This document shows positions 16,236 through 26,200 of a DNA stretch of 64,000 nt, one piece after another; the first letter of the stretch is position 1; each line of letters starts with the position of its first letter. Source of the stretch: Kocuria rosea (lineage in GTDB: Bacteria > Actinomycetota > Actinomycetes > Actinomycetales > Micrococcaceae); assembly GCF_006094695.1 (NCBI RefSeq), contig NZ_CP035103.1:868001-932000 (forward strand). Reading direction: 5' to 3'. A program made the translations under genes and the position numbers. The notes beneath the pieces were generated by a model. The model saw only the letters and a program-made list of their open reading frames with translations, did not search any database and was not told the DNA's origin.

Positions 16236-17188
16236 CGGGGCGCCCGCACGTCCCGGCCGGCGCCGCGCCCGGTCCCGTCCGGGGCGGCGGGCTCGACCGG
16301 GCGGTCGCCGTAGTGGCGCAGGAAGAGCTCCTCGAGCGAGGGCGGGGTGACGGTCAGGTTCTGCACGCCCAGGTCCGCGAGCGCCCGGAGCACCTCGGGG
16401 ACCCGGGCGTCGTCGACGTCGAAGCTCAGCCTCCCGTCCTCGTGCACGAGGTGGTGCACGCCCGGCAGCCCGCCGAGGCGTCCGGGGCCGGCGGAGGTCG
16501 TGGCCGTGACGGCGGAGCGGGTCAGGTGGCGCAGCTGGGCGAGGGTGCCGCTCTCCACGTCCCGTCCGGCGCGGATGATGGTCACGGTGTCGCAGAGCTT
16601 CTCGACCTCCGCCAGGATGTGGCTCGAGAGCAGGACCGTGCTGCCCTGCCCGCTCAGCCGGCGCACCTCGTCCGTGAACACGGCCTCCATGAGGGGGTCC
16701 AGCCCGGAGGTCGGCTCGTCCAGGACGTACAGCTCCGCCTCGGCGCTCAGGGCGGCGACCAGGGCCACTTTCTGCCGGTTGCCCTTGGAGTAGCTGCGGG
16801 CCTTCTTCGTGGGGTCGAGCTCGAAGCGCTCGACGAGCTCGTCGCGGCGCCGGCGCCGCCGCCGTCCGCCGCGGATGCCGGTGAGCAGGTCCACGATCTC
16901 GCCCCCGGTCAGGTTGGGCCACAGGTTCGTGTCCCCGGGGACGTAGGCGGTGCGGCGGTGGATCTGCACGGCGTCCCGCCAGGCGTCCAGGCCGAGGACG
17001 GTGGCCGTGCCCGCGTCCGCCCGGAGCAGGCCCAGCAGCACCCGGATCGCCGTGGACTTCCCCGAGCCGTTGGGACCGAGGAAGCCCGCGACCTGCCCCG
17101 GCGCCACGGTGAGGTCGAAGCCGTCCAGGGCCGCGGTGGGGCCGAAGGTCTTGACGAGCCCGCGGGCCTCGATCACCGGGGTGTCCAT
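16232..17188 (-). CDS. ABC transporter ATP-binding protein
   Basis: The 318-residue ATPase has Walker A GPNGSGKST (38-46), Walker B LYVLDEPTSGLDP (153-165) and the switch His in LLSSHILAEVEKL. Its signature motif is RSYSKGNRQKVAL (131-143), a YSKGN variant of LSGGQ common in drug-export ABC-2 systems. A basic linker of Arg residues sits near 108-115. A C-terminal domain of about 90 residues follows the core. It is the first gene of the exporter pair with the permease downstream (4-nt overlap). ATG 17188 has an AGGAG site. Confidence 0.92.
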   Translation of the reverse strand: MDTPVIEARGLVKTFGPTAALDGFDLTVAPGQVAGFLGPNGSGKSTAIRVLLGLLRADAGTATVLGLDAWRDAVQIHRRTAYVPGDTNLWPNLTGGEIVDLLTGIRGGRRRRRRRDELVERFELDPTKKARSYSKGNRQKVALVAALSAEAELYVLDEPTSGLDPLMEAVFTDEVRRLSGQGSTVLLSSHILAEVEKLCDTVTIIRAGRDVESGTLAQLRHLTRSAVTATTSAGPGRLGGLPGVHHLVHEDGRLSFDVDDARVPEVLRALADLGVQNLTVTPPSLEELFLRHYGDRPVEPAAPDGTGRGAGRDVRAPR

Positions 17189-17326
17189 GGGTGCTCCTGA
17201 CGGGTCGGGGCCGGCGGCGTCGCGCCCGCCTGCTCCTCACGGTAGGCACCGCCCCGGTGCCGGACAAGGCGGCCCGGGGGTCCCGGGCGCGCCGGCCGGG
17301 CGGCGGGGCGGCGGGAGCCGGCGCGG

Positions 17327-18424
17327 TCACTCCGGACGGCGTCCCTCCACGGCCGCGGGCGAGGGGTTCTGCGCGCCGGCGGAGGGGACCCGCCGGTCGG
17401 GCCGGTCGCGGGGGTCGAGCCACGCCTTGGCCCGCAGGGCGGGCTTCTCGACAAGCGTCCACGACAGCAGCGCCAGGGGCAGCGTCAGCAGGACGACGAG
17501 CAGGGAGTTGACGGCGACGCCCCACGACGCCGTGCCGAGCAGCACGAGGAGCTGCTGCACCGGGTACGCGTAGATGTAGACGCCGTAGGAGAGGTCGGTG
17601 CGGGTGGTCCAGTTCCGGGACGGGGCGGCGCCGAGGCCGAGGAGCAGCACGGCGAGCGGCAGCTGCCCGTACAGGTCCGCCCAGCCCTGGTCCGTGAGCA
17701 CGGCGTAGACGACGCCCGCCCCCGCGACGTGCACCCAGGTGGGCCGCCACGTCCCCGCCCAGGCCCAGACCGCCGCGCCCGCCAGGAAGTAGCCCACCAG
17801 CCGGGCGCCGTTGAGCCAGAGGTGGCTCGTGACCTCCAGCGGGCCCTCGACCAGGGGGCGCAGGACGAGCACGACGAGGAACAGCCCCGGCAGCACCCAC
17901 CGGGCATGCCGCGCCGCGACGGCGAGGCTGAGGACGAGCCCGATCAGCAGGTAGGCGAGGGCCTCGTGGAACAGCGTCCAGAGCGAGCCGTTCCAGGAGT
18001 CCGGGGCCGGGACCCGGACCAGGGTCCCGTCGATGCCCCACTGCGAGATCCTCAGGTCGGCGTTGTTCAGCACGAAGCCGGCGGCGGAGGCCACGTCGAG
18101 CGACGTGCCCTCGAGCGCGGCCGCGAGCGGCGCGAAGACGGCGGCCACCACGAGCAGGCTCACCAGGAAGGCCGGGTAGATGCGCAGGAACCGCCGCCAG
18201 AGGTAGGGCACCAGTGTGGTCCGCACCCTGCTCTCCGCGATGAGGTAGCCGCTGAGCACGAAGAAGCCGTTGACGGCCACGTCGGACAGGACCTCGAGGC
18301 TCGGGCCGTCCGCGCCGGTCAGCGGCCAGGTGTGCCCGACGATCACCAGGGACGCCAGACCCAGGCGGAGGGCGTTGAGGCGGTTGTGACGGTCGCCGAG
18401 GCGGTCCCGGAGTGTCGTGGCCAA
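17327..18424 (-). CDS. Acyltransferase-3 family membrane protein (OafA-like)
   Basis: The 365-residue membrane protein opens with the acyltransferase-3 signature: RLNALRLGLASLVIVGHTWPL (catalytic-type His about residue 31), then GFFVLSGYLIAESR and RRFLRIYPAFLVSL. About ten transmembrane helices follow. Members transfer acyl groups to surface sugars, lipids or antibiotics; the acceptor here is unknown. There is no ATG nearby. The start is taken as TTG 18424, with GGAAGG 10 nt upstream, because the family motif begins soon after. It stands alone between the ABC exporter and a divergent hypothetical gene. Confidence 0.82.
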   Translation of the reverse strand: MATTLRDRLGDRHNRLNALRLGLASLVIVGHTWPLTGADGPSLEVLSDVAVNGFFVLSGYLIAESRVRTTLVPYLWRRFLRIYPAFLVSLLVVAAVFAPLAAALEGTSLDVASAAGFVLNNADLRISQWGIDGTLVRVPAPDSWNGSLWTLFHEALAYLLIGLVLSLAVAARHARWVLPGLFLVVLVLRPLVEGPLEVTSHLWLNGARLVGYFLAGAAVWAWAGTWRPTWVHVAGAGVVYAVLTDQGWADLYGQLPLAVLLLGLGAAPSRNWTTRTDLSYGVYIYAYPVQQLLVLLGTASWGVAVNSLLVVLLTLPLALLSWTLVEKPALRAKAWLDPRDRPDRRVPSAGAQNPSPAAVEGRRPE

Positions 18425-18714
18425 GAGAGGTGCCTTCCGCAGGAGGGGGCAGCGCGGCCGGTGCGGTCAGCTGCTGGGCGTGGGGGCGGTCCCCGGGGCG
18501 GGGAAGCGGTCGTGACGCCGGGCCCCCACCCGCCCTACTCCGAGTTTAGGTATGCAAACGCATGGTGGGGTGCGGTGCCGCAGAAGTGGGGACGGAGCGC
18601 CGGACGGGCGCGGCGCACCGGCTGTCACAAAAAGCCCCGGTGCCCGGGGTGCTAACGCCCAGGTCAGGAGCCGTGCCAGGGTGGGAGCAGAGCCGCTCGA
18701 GGAGGGGGAGTCCC

Positions 18715-19683
18715 GTGCTGGAGATCCGCAGTGCCACCCAGGACCGGGCCGGGGGCGACGGGTGGCGCGCCGCCGCGCGCACCGTGCCGGAGCGGCGCCC
18801 GGTCACGGCGCCGGTCGTGCTGGCCGGCCTCGGCGCGGCGCTCGTCGTCGTCGCCCTGGTGGCCGGACGGGCGTGGTCGGAGGTGCTCCTCGACGCCGGG
18901 GCCGTCCTGCTCACCGTGGGCGGTGTGGGGCTGCTCCTGAACGCCGGGCTGGCGCGCTGGCACGGCTCGGGGCCCGTCGAGGCGCAGCGTCCCCCGGTCC
19001 CCGCGCCGACGGCGGCCCGCGACGACGGGCTCGGCCTCGTGGGGGTCCGCGAGGAGCTCGACGCGGTCGACGTGCTCCGGGGCGTGCGCCCCGGCCAGGA
19101 GCTGTGGTGGATGGACACCTTCCCGCTGACCCTGGCCGGCGACCTGGACGCGATCCACAAGGCGCTCGACGCCGGGGTCCGCGTCCGGCTGCTGGTCCTC
19201 GACCCGAAGTCGCCCGCGCTCGCGTCCCGGCTCCGCGAGATCCGCCACCACTACGGTCTCTCGCCCATGGACCTGCGGCGCAGCTTCGACACGCTGGTCC
19301 ACCAGCTCCGGGCCCTCGGCGAGCTCGACCCCGTGGTGGCCGAACGCCTGGAGGTGCGGGTCTACGACGGCCTGCCCGGAGCCCCGATCTTCCTGGTGCT
19401 CGGGGATCCTGCCGCGGCGGAGGAGCCGGCGGCGGGCCCGGGCGCGCCGCAGGTGATCCGGGCGTTCAGCAGCTACTTCCTGCTCGACGCGAGCCAGGAC
19501 ATGCCCTACCTGGAGTGGCGGGACGGGCCGTTCGCGGACCGGCTGCACTCCTACGCGCGGCACAAGTGGGCGGAGGGGCACACGGTGTTCCCGACCGAGC
19601 CCGCCGACCGCTCCGCCTCGGCGTTCAACGTCCGGCCCGAGGCGGCGGCGCGCCCGGCCCGGGGGAGCTCCGAGGGCTCCTGA
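18715..19683 (+). CDS. Membrane-anchored PLD-like domain protein of unknown function
   Basis: The 322-residue product has two hydrophobic helices (about 30-50 and 56-76) and then a soluble domain. The stretch LWWMDTFPLTLAGDLDAIHKALDAGVRVRLLVLDP resembles the strand-helix-strand core of phospholipase-D-like folds. The catalytic HKD motif is not seen, so it may be a non-catalytic or divergent member. Later text FSSYFLLDASQDMPYLEWRDG and HTVFPTE is unfamiliar. GTG 18715 is chosen for the GAGGAGGGG site 7 nt upstream and the lack of a credible earlier site. I would treat it as hypothetical. Confidence 0.6.
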   Translation: MLEIRSATQDRAGGDGWRAAARTVPERRPVTAPVVLAGLGAALVVVALVAGRAWSEVLLDAGAVLLTVGGVGLLLNAGLARWHGSGPVEAQRPPVPAPTAARDDGLGLVGVREELDAVDVLRGVRPGQELWWMDTFPLTLAGDLDAIHKALDAGVRVRLLVLDPKSPALASRLREIRHHYGLSPMDLRRSFDTLVHQLRALGELDPVVAERLEVRVYDGLPGAPIFLVLGDPAAAEEPAAGPGAPQVIRAFSSYFLLDASQDMPYLEWRDGPFADRLHSYARHKWAEGHTVFPTEPADRSASAFNVRPEAAARPARGSSEGS

Positions 19684-19739
19684 GCGCCCGCACCGGCGTC
19701 ACTGTGGCGGTGAGCGCACAAGTCTGCTGAGATGACGGC

Positions 19740-20225
19740 ATGGACGTTTCGGACTTCAAGACCCTGTTCGGCGACGACATCCGGGCCTGGCTCGACTGGG
19801 GTGCGGTGGACGACGAGAACTCCCGGATCGAGGACCTCGTGATCTCGTCCCGGGAGGAGCTCGCCGACCTCTACACGGTGTGGCACGTGGACCCCGAGGG
19901 CAACCCGGGCGAGTGGTCGCACCCGCAGCACCGGCCGCTGACCCTCGCCGAGGCGGCCGCGAAGCAGTGGCCGGAGGACCGGCAGGGCAAGATCGACCAC
20001 ATGCGCCAGGAGTTCGCGGAGGAGTCGGGGCCGGTCCAGCTCACCGTCCCGGCCTACCGGACCGAGGGCTTCCTCGTGGTCCTCGACTCCAACCACCGCC
20101 TGGTGGGCGCCTACCTCTCCGGGGCCGACCTGCGCGTGCTGCTGGTCGTGCTGGACGGGCCCTCGTCCTCCCAGGTGCTGCCCGCCACCGCGCAGATCGA
20201 GAACGACCAGGCGGAGCGGAGCTGA
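19740..20225 (+). CDS. Hypothetical 161-residue soluble protein
   Basis: I do not recognise this family. The product is acidic and soluble, has no membrane segment, and starts MDVSDFKTLFGDDIRAWLDWG. The segment LTVPAYRTEGFLVVLDSNHRLVGAYLSGADLRVLLVVLDGP looks like a beta-rich region with a conserved-looking NHR, and may be a ParB/Srx-like or ligand-binding fold (weak). No ribosome binding site is present. TGAGAT ends 6 nt before ATG 19740, fitting a leaderless transcript. It is 56 nt after the PLD-like gene and convergent with the giant helicase gene. Confidence 0.6.
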   Translation: MDVSDFKTLFGDDIRAWLDWGAVDDENSRIEDLVISSREELADLYTVWHVDPEGNPGEWSHPQHRPLTLAEAAAKQWPEDRQGKIDHMRQEFAEESGPVQLTVPAYRTEGFLVVLDSNHRLVGAYLSGADLRVLLVVLDGPSSSQVLPATAQIENDQAERS

Positions 20226-20243
20226 GCTTCCCGCCGGGGCCGG

Positions 20244-23200
20244 TTACGCCCCGGGGAGCGACAGGACCTCGTCCTGGCGCACGAGCCGACCGTCGCGCTC
20301 CATCAGGTCGAGCACCTGCTGATAGCGCTCCCGGATCTCGCGGCCGGTCCGGTTGAAGCCGAAGACGTCGTTGAGCGCCTGCATGACGTCGCCGGCCGCG
20401 GACGGACCGTCGGAGTGCAACACGTCGAGCAGCGCGTTGCCGATCTCCTGTGGGGCGATCTCGGTGACGCGCCGCTTCTCGCCGTCGGCAGGGGTCCTGC
20501 GGTAGCCGGTGTAGTCGTCCGGTGTCATGCCCTCCGGCCAGTAGAAGGTGCCGAGCATCGTCTTGTTGCGCCGCTTTTTCGGCAGGCATCCCAGGATGGT
20601 CTCTTGCCGCTGGGCCTGTACCCGCTGCAGTCCGAAGCGGTTGGCGAGCAGACGCGCCAGGCGCTGTGCCTCGATCGGGCCCTCCGCCGCAACGATCTCC
20701 TCGAGGTGCTCCCGCACCAGCTGCTTGTTCGCAGAGGCCGTGATGGTGTCGAGCACGGCTCTCTCCCCGGCGATCCGGTGAGGAGCGGGTTGGTAAATGT
20801 TCTCCGCCGAGCCCGTGCCCGTGGAAGGGCTCGGATCGACATGGACTACCTCTTCGATCTCGGGGGGATCAACCGATGCCGGCGACTGCCTCGCGGCTGT
20901 CCCGACGCTGCCGGCAACCAGGACGTGGTCCTCGTCCGGACGCGGTGAGGTGTGCGGTGCGCCGACAGGGACGAGCTCGCGATCCGGACCGACGCCATGC
21001 CCGGCGGCGGATTCCGCAGGGTTCTGCGGGGCATCGATCTCCTGTCCGTCGTCGGCAGCATCCTGCACGGTCGGATCTTGGGGCTGCCTGACCGCTCGCT
21101 GCGCGGCGTCCGCGATCTCCTGGACCACGGTGCTGCGCGAGCGGATCCATGCAGGCAACCACACCCTCTCCAGATGCCGCCACCCCATGACTCCGGTCAG
21201 CACCTGGGTCGGGAGGGCGTCCCGGTCGGAGACGATCGTGCGCCGCGCCCAGGCCGGACCGTCGAGGAGGAGACCGACCCACTCGTGGCCGGGAGACACG
21301 CGTGCGGCGAGGTCCACCCGGAAGTTTGACATGCCGATGTCCTCGGCGACCTCCAGGCCAGTCGCACGGAGGGCCGCCGCGACGTCCTGCCGGTGCAGGT
21401 CCCAGGACTCGCCGGTCGGGCGGTGGACGTCGTCGTGCCCGTGCTCACGCGCGAAGACCAGGTACTCCCGCAGGTGCCGCAGGCCCTCGGACGAGGTGCG
21501 CGCGAGATCGAGGTCCTCCGGGCCGAAGGAGCTGAAAATCCTGATGGCGCGGCGGGCGCGGGTGATCGCCACGTTGAGTCGCCGCTGTCCGCCTGCGGCC
21601 GTGAGCGGACCGAAGTTCAGCCGGAGTGTGCCGGTCTCCTTGTTCCGCGAGAAGGCGAGCGAGAAGAGGATGACGTCGCGCTCGTCGCCCTGAACGTTCT
21701 CGAGGTTCTTCACGAACAACGGATCCTCGGCACGCACCAGCGCGTTCTGCACGACGCGCACCGTGGACTGCTCGAGCTTGTCGAGGATCAGGTCCCGTTG
21801 CTGGGTGTTGAACGTGACCACCCCGATCGATGCGCCCGGCTCCTGGCGTAGCAGCTGGACGATCTCCTCGACGATGCGCTGTGCCTCGACCTCATTGGTG
21901 CGGGTGCCGCCTGCTCCACCGTCGAACTCGCCGTCCACGCGCTCCCAGCTGACGCCCAGGCCGGGCCGGGCTTCGGGCGGAGCGGGGAAACTGGAGAGCT
22001 CCCCGCGGTAGTAGCGACGGTTGGAGAACGCGATGAGGGACTCGTCCTGGCTGCGGTAGTGCCACGTCAGGCCGAGGCTCTGGACGTTCGAGTCGACGGC
22101 CTCGGTCAGGATGGAGTCCTGGTCCGCGACGGTGAGCCCGTTCTCCTCGGTGCCGTCAAGGTCGTCGTCGCCGGTCGAGGCGGCGAACATCGAGCTGGGC
22201 GGCATCTGCTGGGAGTCGCCCACCACCACGACCGCCCTCGAGCGGCCCATGGCTCCGATGGCGTCGGCCACGCGAATCTGGGAGGCCTCGTCGAAGACGA
22301 CGACGTCGAAGTCCACGGACCCGACCGGCAGGTACTTGGAGACCGAGTGCGGGCTCATGAGCAGGCAGGGGGTGAGGTCCAGCAGGACGGGCCCGGTCTT
22401 CTCCATGATCTCCCGGATGGATCCGCCGCGCTTCTGATGGATGAGGCGGTTGAACTCCGTCTGCTGCTTTGTCAGCTTCTCGCGGTTGATGCCGGTGGCG
22501 GCGAGGACCTGCGCCGGCAGGTCCGAGCTCAGGCGGCGCCGCACCTGTCCGGAGAGGTCGAGGTAGCTCTCCACTTGGCGGTCGCGAGCGGCGGCGTCGA
22601 AGGAGGTCAAGTTTGCCTCCTCGAGCGTGTCCGCCCGCACTTCGTGCGCCACTGCGCGCTGGAGCCGCTCGGCGAGACCGGTGACTGGTGCCGTTCCCGC
22701 CCGCAGGTCACGGGCCAGGCGGCCGAAGCCGGCGTGCTCCAGCTCCTGGAGCAGTGATTCCACGGCGCGGTAGCTCCGCAGCCGTCGGTCGCGCTGCCGG
22801 TCGACCTGGTCCTGCCACACGGATGCCGTCGCCGCGAGTCGGTCGAGGACAGAGGAGTCCTTTCGCCACCGGGTCACGGAGGCTTCCGTGGCGCCCAGGA
22901 AACCAGCGGCCGACGACCACGCCTCTACGAAGGCGGCGGTCGTGGGGCCGAGCTCGATCCGAGCGGGGGCACGGCCGGTGGTGGCCCCACTCGTCGTGGT
23001 GAGGAGCGCGCTGAGGGCATCGTCCTGGTCCGGGAACGCCTCCAGGACGGGCTCCAGCGCCTCGGCGAAGGCCAGGACGGAGGCCGGTACCGCCAGTGGG
23101 TCGGGCGCGGTCAGGGACCACTGGAGGCCCGCCGGCAGCAGGGCGCCGGTGCGGTATCGGAGGCCCTGCTCGGCGTGCTGCACGGCGTGGAGGGCGTCCA

Positions 23201-26200
23201 GGAAAGCGGAAGGGTCGTCGAGGCAGCTCGTGTCGGCCGAGACGACGAGGGGACGCAGGCGATCGATGACCGACTGCACGGCCTTCCGCTTCCCGAAGAG
23301 CTTGCTCTGCGCTTCGGCCAGAGCCTGCCGGTGGGTGTCGACGTCGGCGGTGAATGCGGCGGGGTGCAGCGAGCGCAGGAGCGGCTCGTGCTGGGCGAGT
23401 ACTTTCCGGATGTCGTCGAGAGCCAGGCGCAGCTCCTGGTGCCACGTCACTGTGAACACCTCACGGTAGTGGGCCGGGGGCATCGCTCGGTTGGCGTCGA
23501 CGTCCCGGAGCCAGGTGGCAAGGGCCCGCCAGTGGTCGACGTCGTCGGTCGTGCGGAGCAGCGCGGCAACGCGCTCGTCGAGGCCGTGGAGCGCGCCCAG
23601 GAGCTGCTGGACGGGTTGCAGCACCGGACCGCCGTGCTCGTCGTCCGATGTCTCCTCCGGGCCGGCCAGCGACCACTCGTCCAGGTCGGGGGCGTGCCCG
23701 AGGTCGGGGAGCAGCTGCTCGAGGGCGCTCGCGGTGCGGAACACTGTCTCGGCCCGCTCGGGATCGGCCACCAGCGTGCCGGGGACGACGATGCCGTCCG
23801 GCACGTCCGTGTCCACTGACGCTCCGCTGAGCGCGAGAACGTTCTGGTGGGCCTCCCAGACGCTGCGGCCGCGGGTGGGCCGGTGCAGAGCGTGCGGATA
23901 ACGGGCGAGGTCAGCAACGGCGGCGGCGTGCTGGTCCCGGAGGACGCCGAATGCCGACGACGGGGTACGGACCCGGGCGTCCCACGAATCCACGAGCTGG
24001 CTCCGGACGCTTTTGATGCTCTGCTGTCTCCCGTGCAGCTCGAGGGTCAGGGGCCCGAGGCCGACCTTCTCGAGCCGCTCTCGCACGACCTGCAGCGCGG
24101 CCTGCTTCTCTGCGACGAACAGCACCTTGCGTCCTGCGGCGAGACTGTCCGCGATCATGTTGGTGATCGTCTGCGACTTGCCGGTGCCCGGAGGTCCCTC
24201 GAGTACGAACGTGCGGCCGGCCGTGGCCCACGTGACAGCCTTCAGCTGCGAGCCATCCGTGGGGACGGGCAGGTAGCGGCGCGCCTCGTCGGGCTCACCG
24301 GTCTCCGGAGCTTCGACCGGGTCGTCGAACGGTTCCGTGGGGGTGTTCACGAGGTGCCCGACCAGGGAATTGGAGAGGAAGGACTCCCAGTTCTCCGAGA
24401 GGTCCCGCCACATCTCGAGCGTCGAGAACTGCAGCATTGCCAGCCGGACGTCCGGCTCCACGGTGAACGGCAGGCTGCGCAGGGCCAGGGTCCGACGGAG
24501 CTCCTCGAAGACGTGGGCGACGTCCATGCCGCTGTCGTCGGCCGGAGGCTCGGCGAGCACGGGGATTTCGAGGCCGTAGTCCTGCTTGAGCTTCTCGATG
24601 AGGCAGTAGTTGGGTCGGGCCTCCGCGCCGTCCTCGACCTGGACGTGGAACGGCTGGTTCTTCCGTCCGGTGAGGGTGACGGGCAGGAGGAAGAGCGGGG
24701 CGAGGCCTTCTTTGCCCGTCCGGTCCTTCCAGGACAGCGCGCCGATGGTCACGAAGAGGTTGTTGGCGCCGGTCTCCTCCAGAGCGACCTTGGCCTTGCG
24801 ACGCAGTCCGTCCAGCGTCCCTTCGTGCCGGGAGGCCATGTGATCGGTGTGCACGACCAGTTCGTTGCGCAGCACCGCCTCGAGCATCTCCTCCGGCAGC
24901 TGTGCGGCGGAGTGGCGGCCCTGGGCGTTGTCGATCTCGGACAGGTCGTCGGCGGGGCGCAGCCGCAGCCGTTCACCGCTGGCGAGGGTGTCCTCGAAGT
25001 CGGGGAGGGCCCGCTCGGGCACGATGAGGGACACCGAGCCGGTCTTCTTCAACTTCAGCAGCGGGTTGCGCATGCTCAGGTCCAGCAGCGCGGAGCGCCA
25101 CCGAGCCACTCGGGCGGGGTACACGGTGCGGTCGACGGCGGCGCCCGTCCCGCCGGCCGAGCGGCGTCCGGAGCCAGTTCCCGGGAGGGGTGCGGCGGGG
25201 GCCGTCTCGACCTCGACGACGATGGTGCCGCCCTCCACCCGCACCCGCGGCAGCGGACGGATGCGGCGGTGCGCGGCGGCGACGTCGAGCACGTGCAGCA
25301 CTTCACCGTCGGTACCCCAGTGCCGCGCGGTGGCCTGACTGGCGTCCTCGAAGCCGATGTCCTTGCCCTCGACCAGGGCCGTGGTCTCGACGGGCAGCAG
25401 GAGGCCGCCGCGGACGAAGTTCTGGAGAAGACCGCGGTCGGCGAGCGCCAGCTCCGGGAGCTGAGCTTCGGCCGTGAGGAACCCCGCGAAGGCGTGGCCG
25501 GGGATCCGGACGACGACAGGGTTCAGACCGGCTTGCTCCAGCGCCGCGGCGTAGGCGACGGTCAGATCGAGACACGTGCCCCACCGCTCGGAGAGCATCC
25601 GATCCACGGGGCGGATCTTCTGCCCCGTGGACTCGAAGGACGCGGGGGGTTCGGTGTAGCGGATTCCGAAGGAGGCGAGGGCGTCGTATACCGCCCTGCC
25701 GATCTCCACCGCTCGTTCGGACCCGCCCTGGTAGCCGTCCAGCGAGGGATCGTCGGTGCGCTCTTTCAGCAGATCGGCGGCGCGGTCGAGTATCTGCCGG
25801 ACCGCCGGCGCGTTCGGGGTGATGAAAGCCGCCAGCAGTTCGGGGATCGAGCGGGCGTACCACTCGTCCCGGGCCAGCAGTCGCACGTTCGTGGTTTCGG
25901 TGGCCACCGCGCCGTCGACCGTGGCGTTGATCCGCAGCGATACGGACCGCGCCTCGTCGAGGGCGGCGAAGGTGGTGTGATCCAGCGGCCAGGCGACGTC
26001 AGTGCCGTCGAGCAGGACCTCGCCGCCCGGGCCGACCGTCAGGGGGTCGAAGCGGCGTGGGGCCATCAGCTCGTCGGAAGAGTCGTCGAGGACGAGGACC
26101 AGCTGCTCCAGCACGTGCGGAGCGGCCGGATCGGTGTTGCGGACACGCACCTCGAGCAATGGGCTGACGCCATTGTTGACCAGGGCGTAGTTGACGGCCT

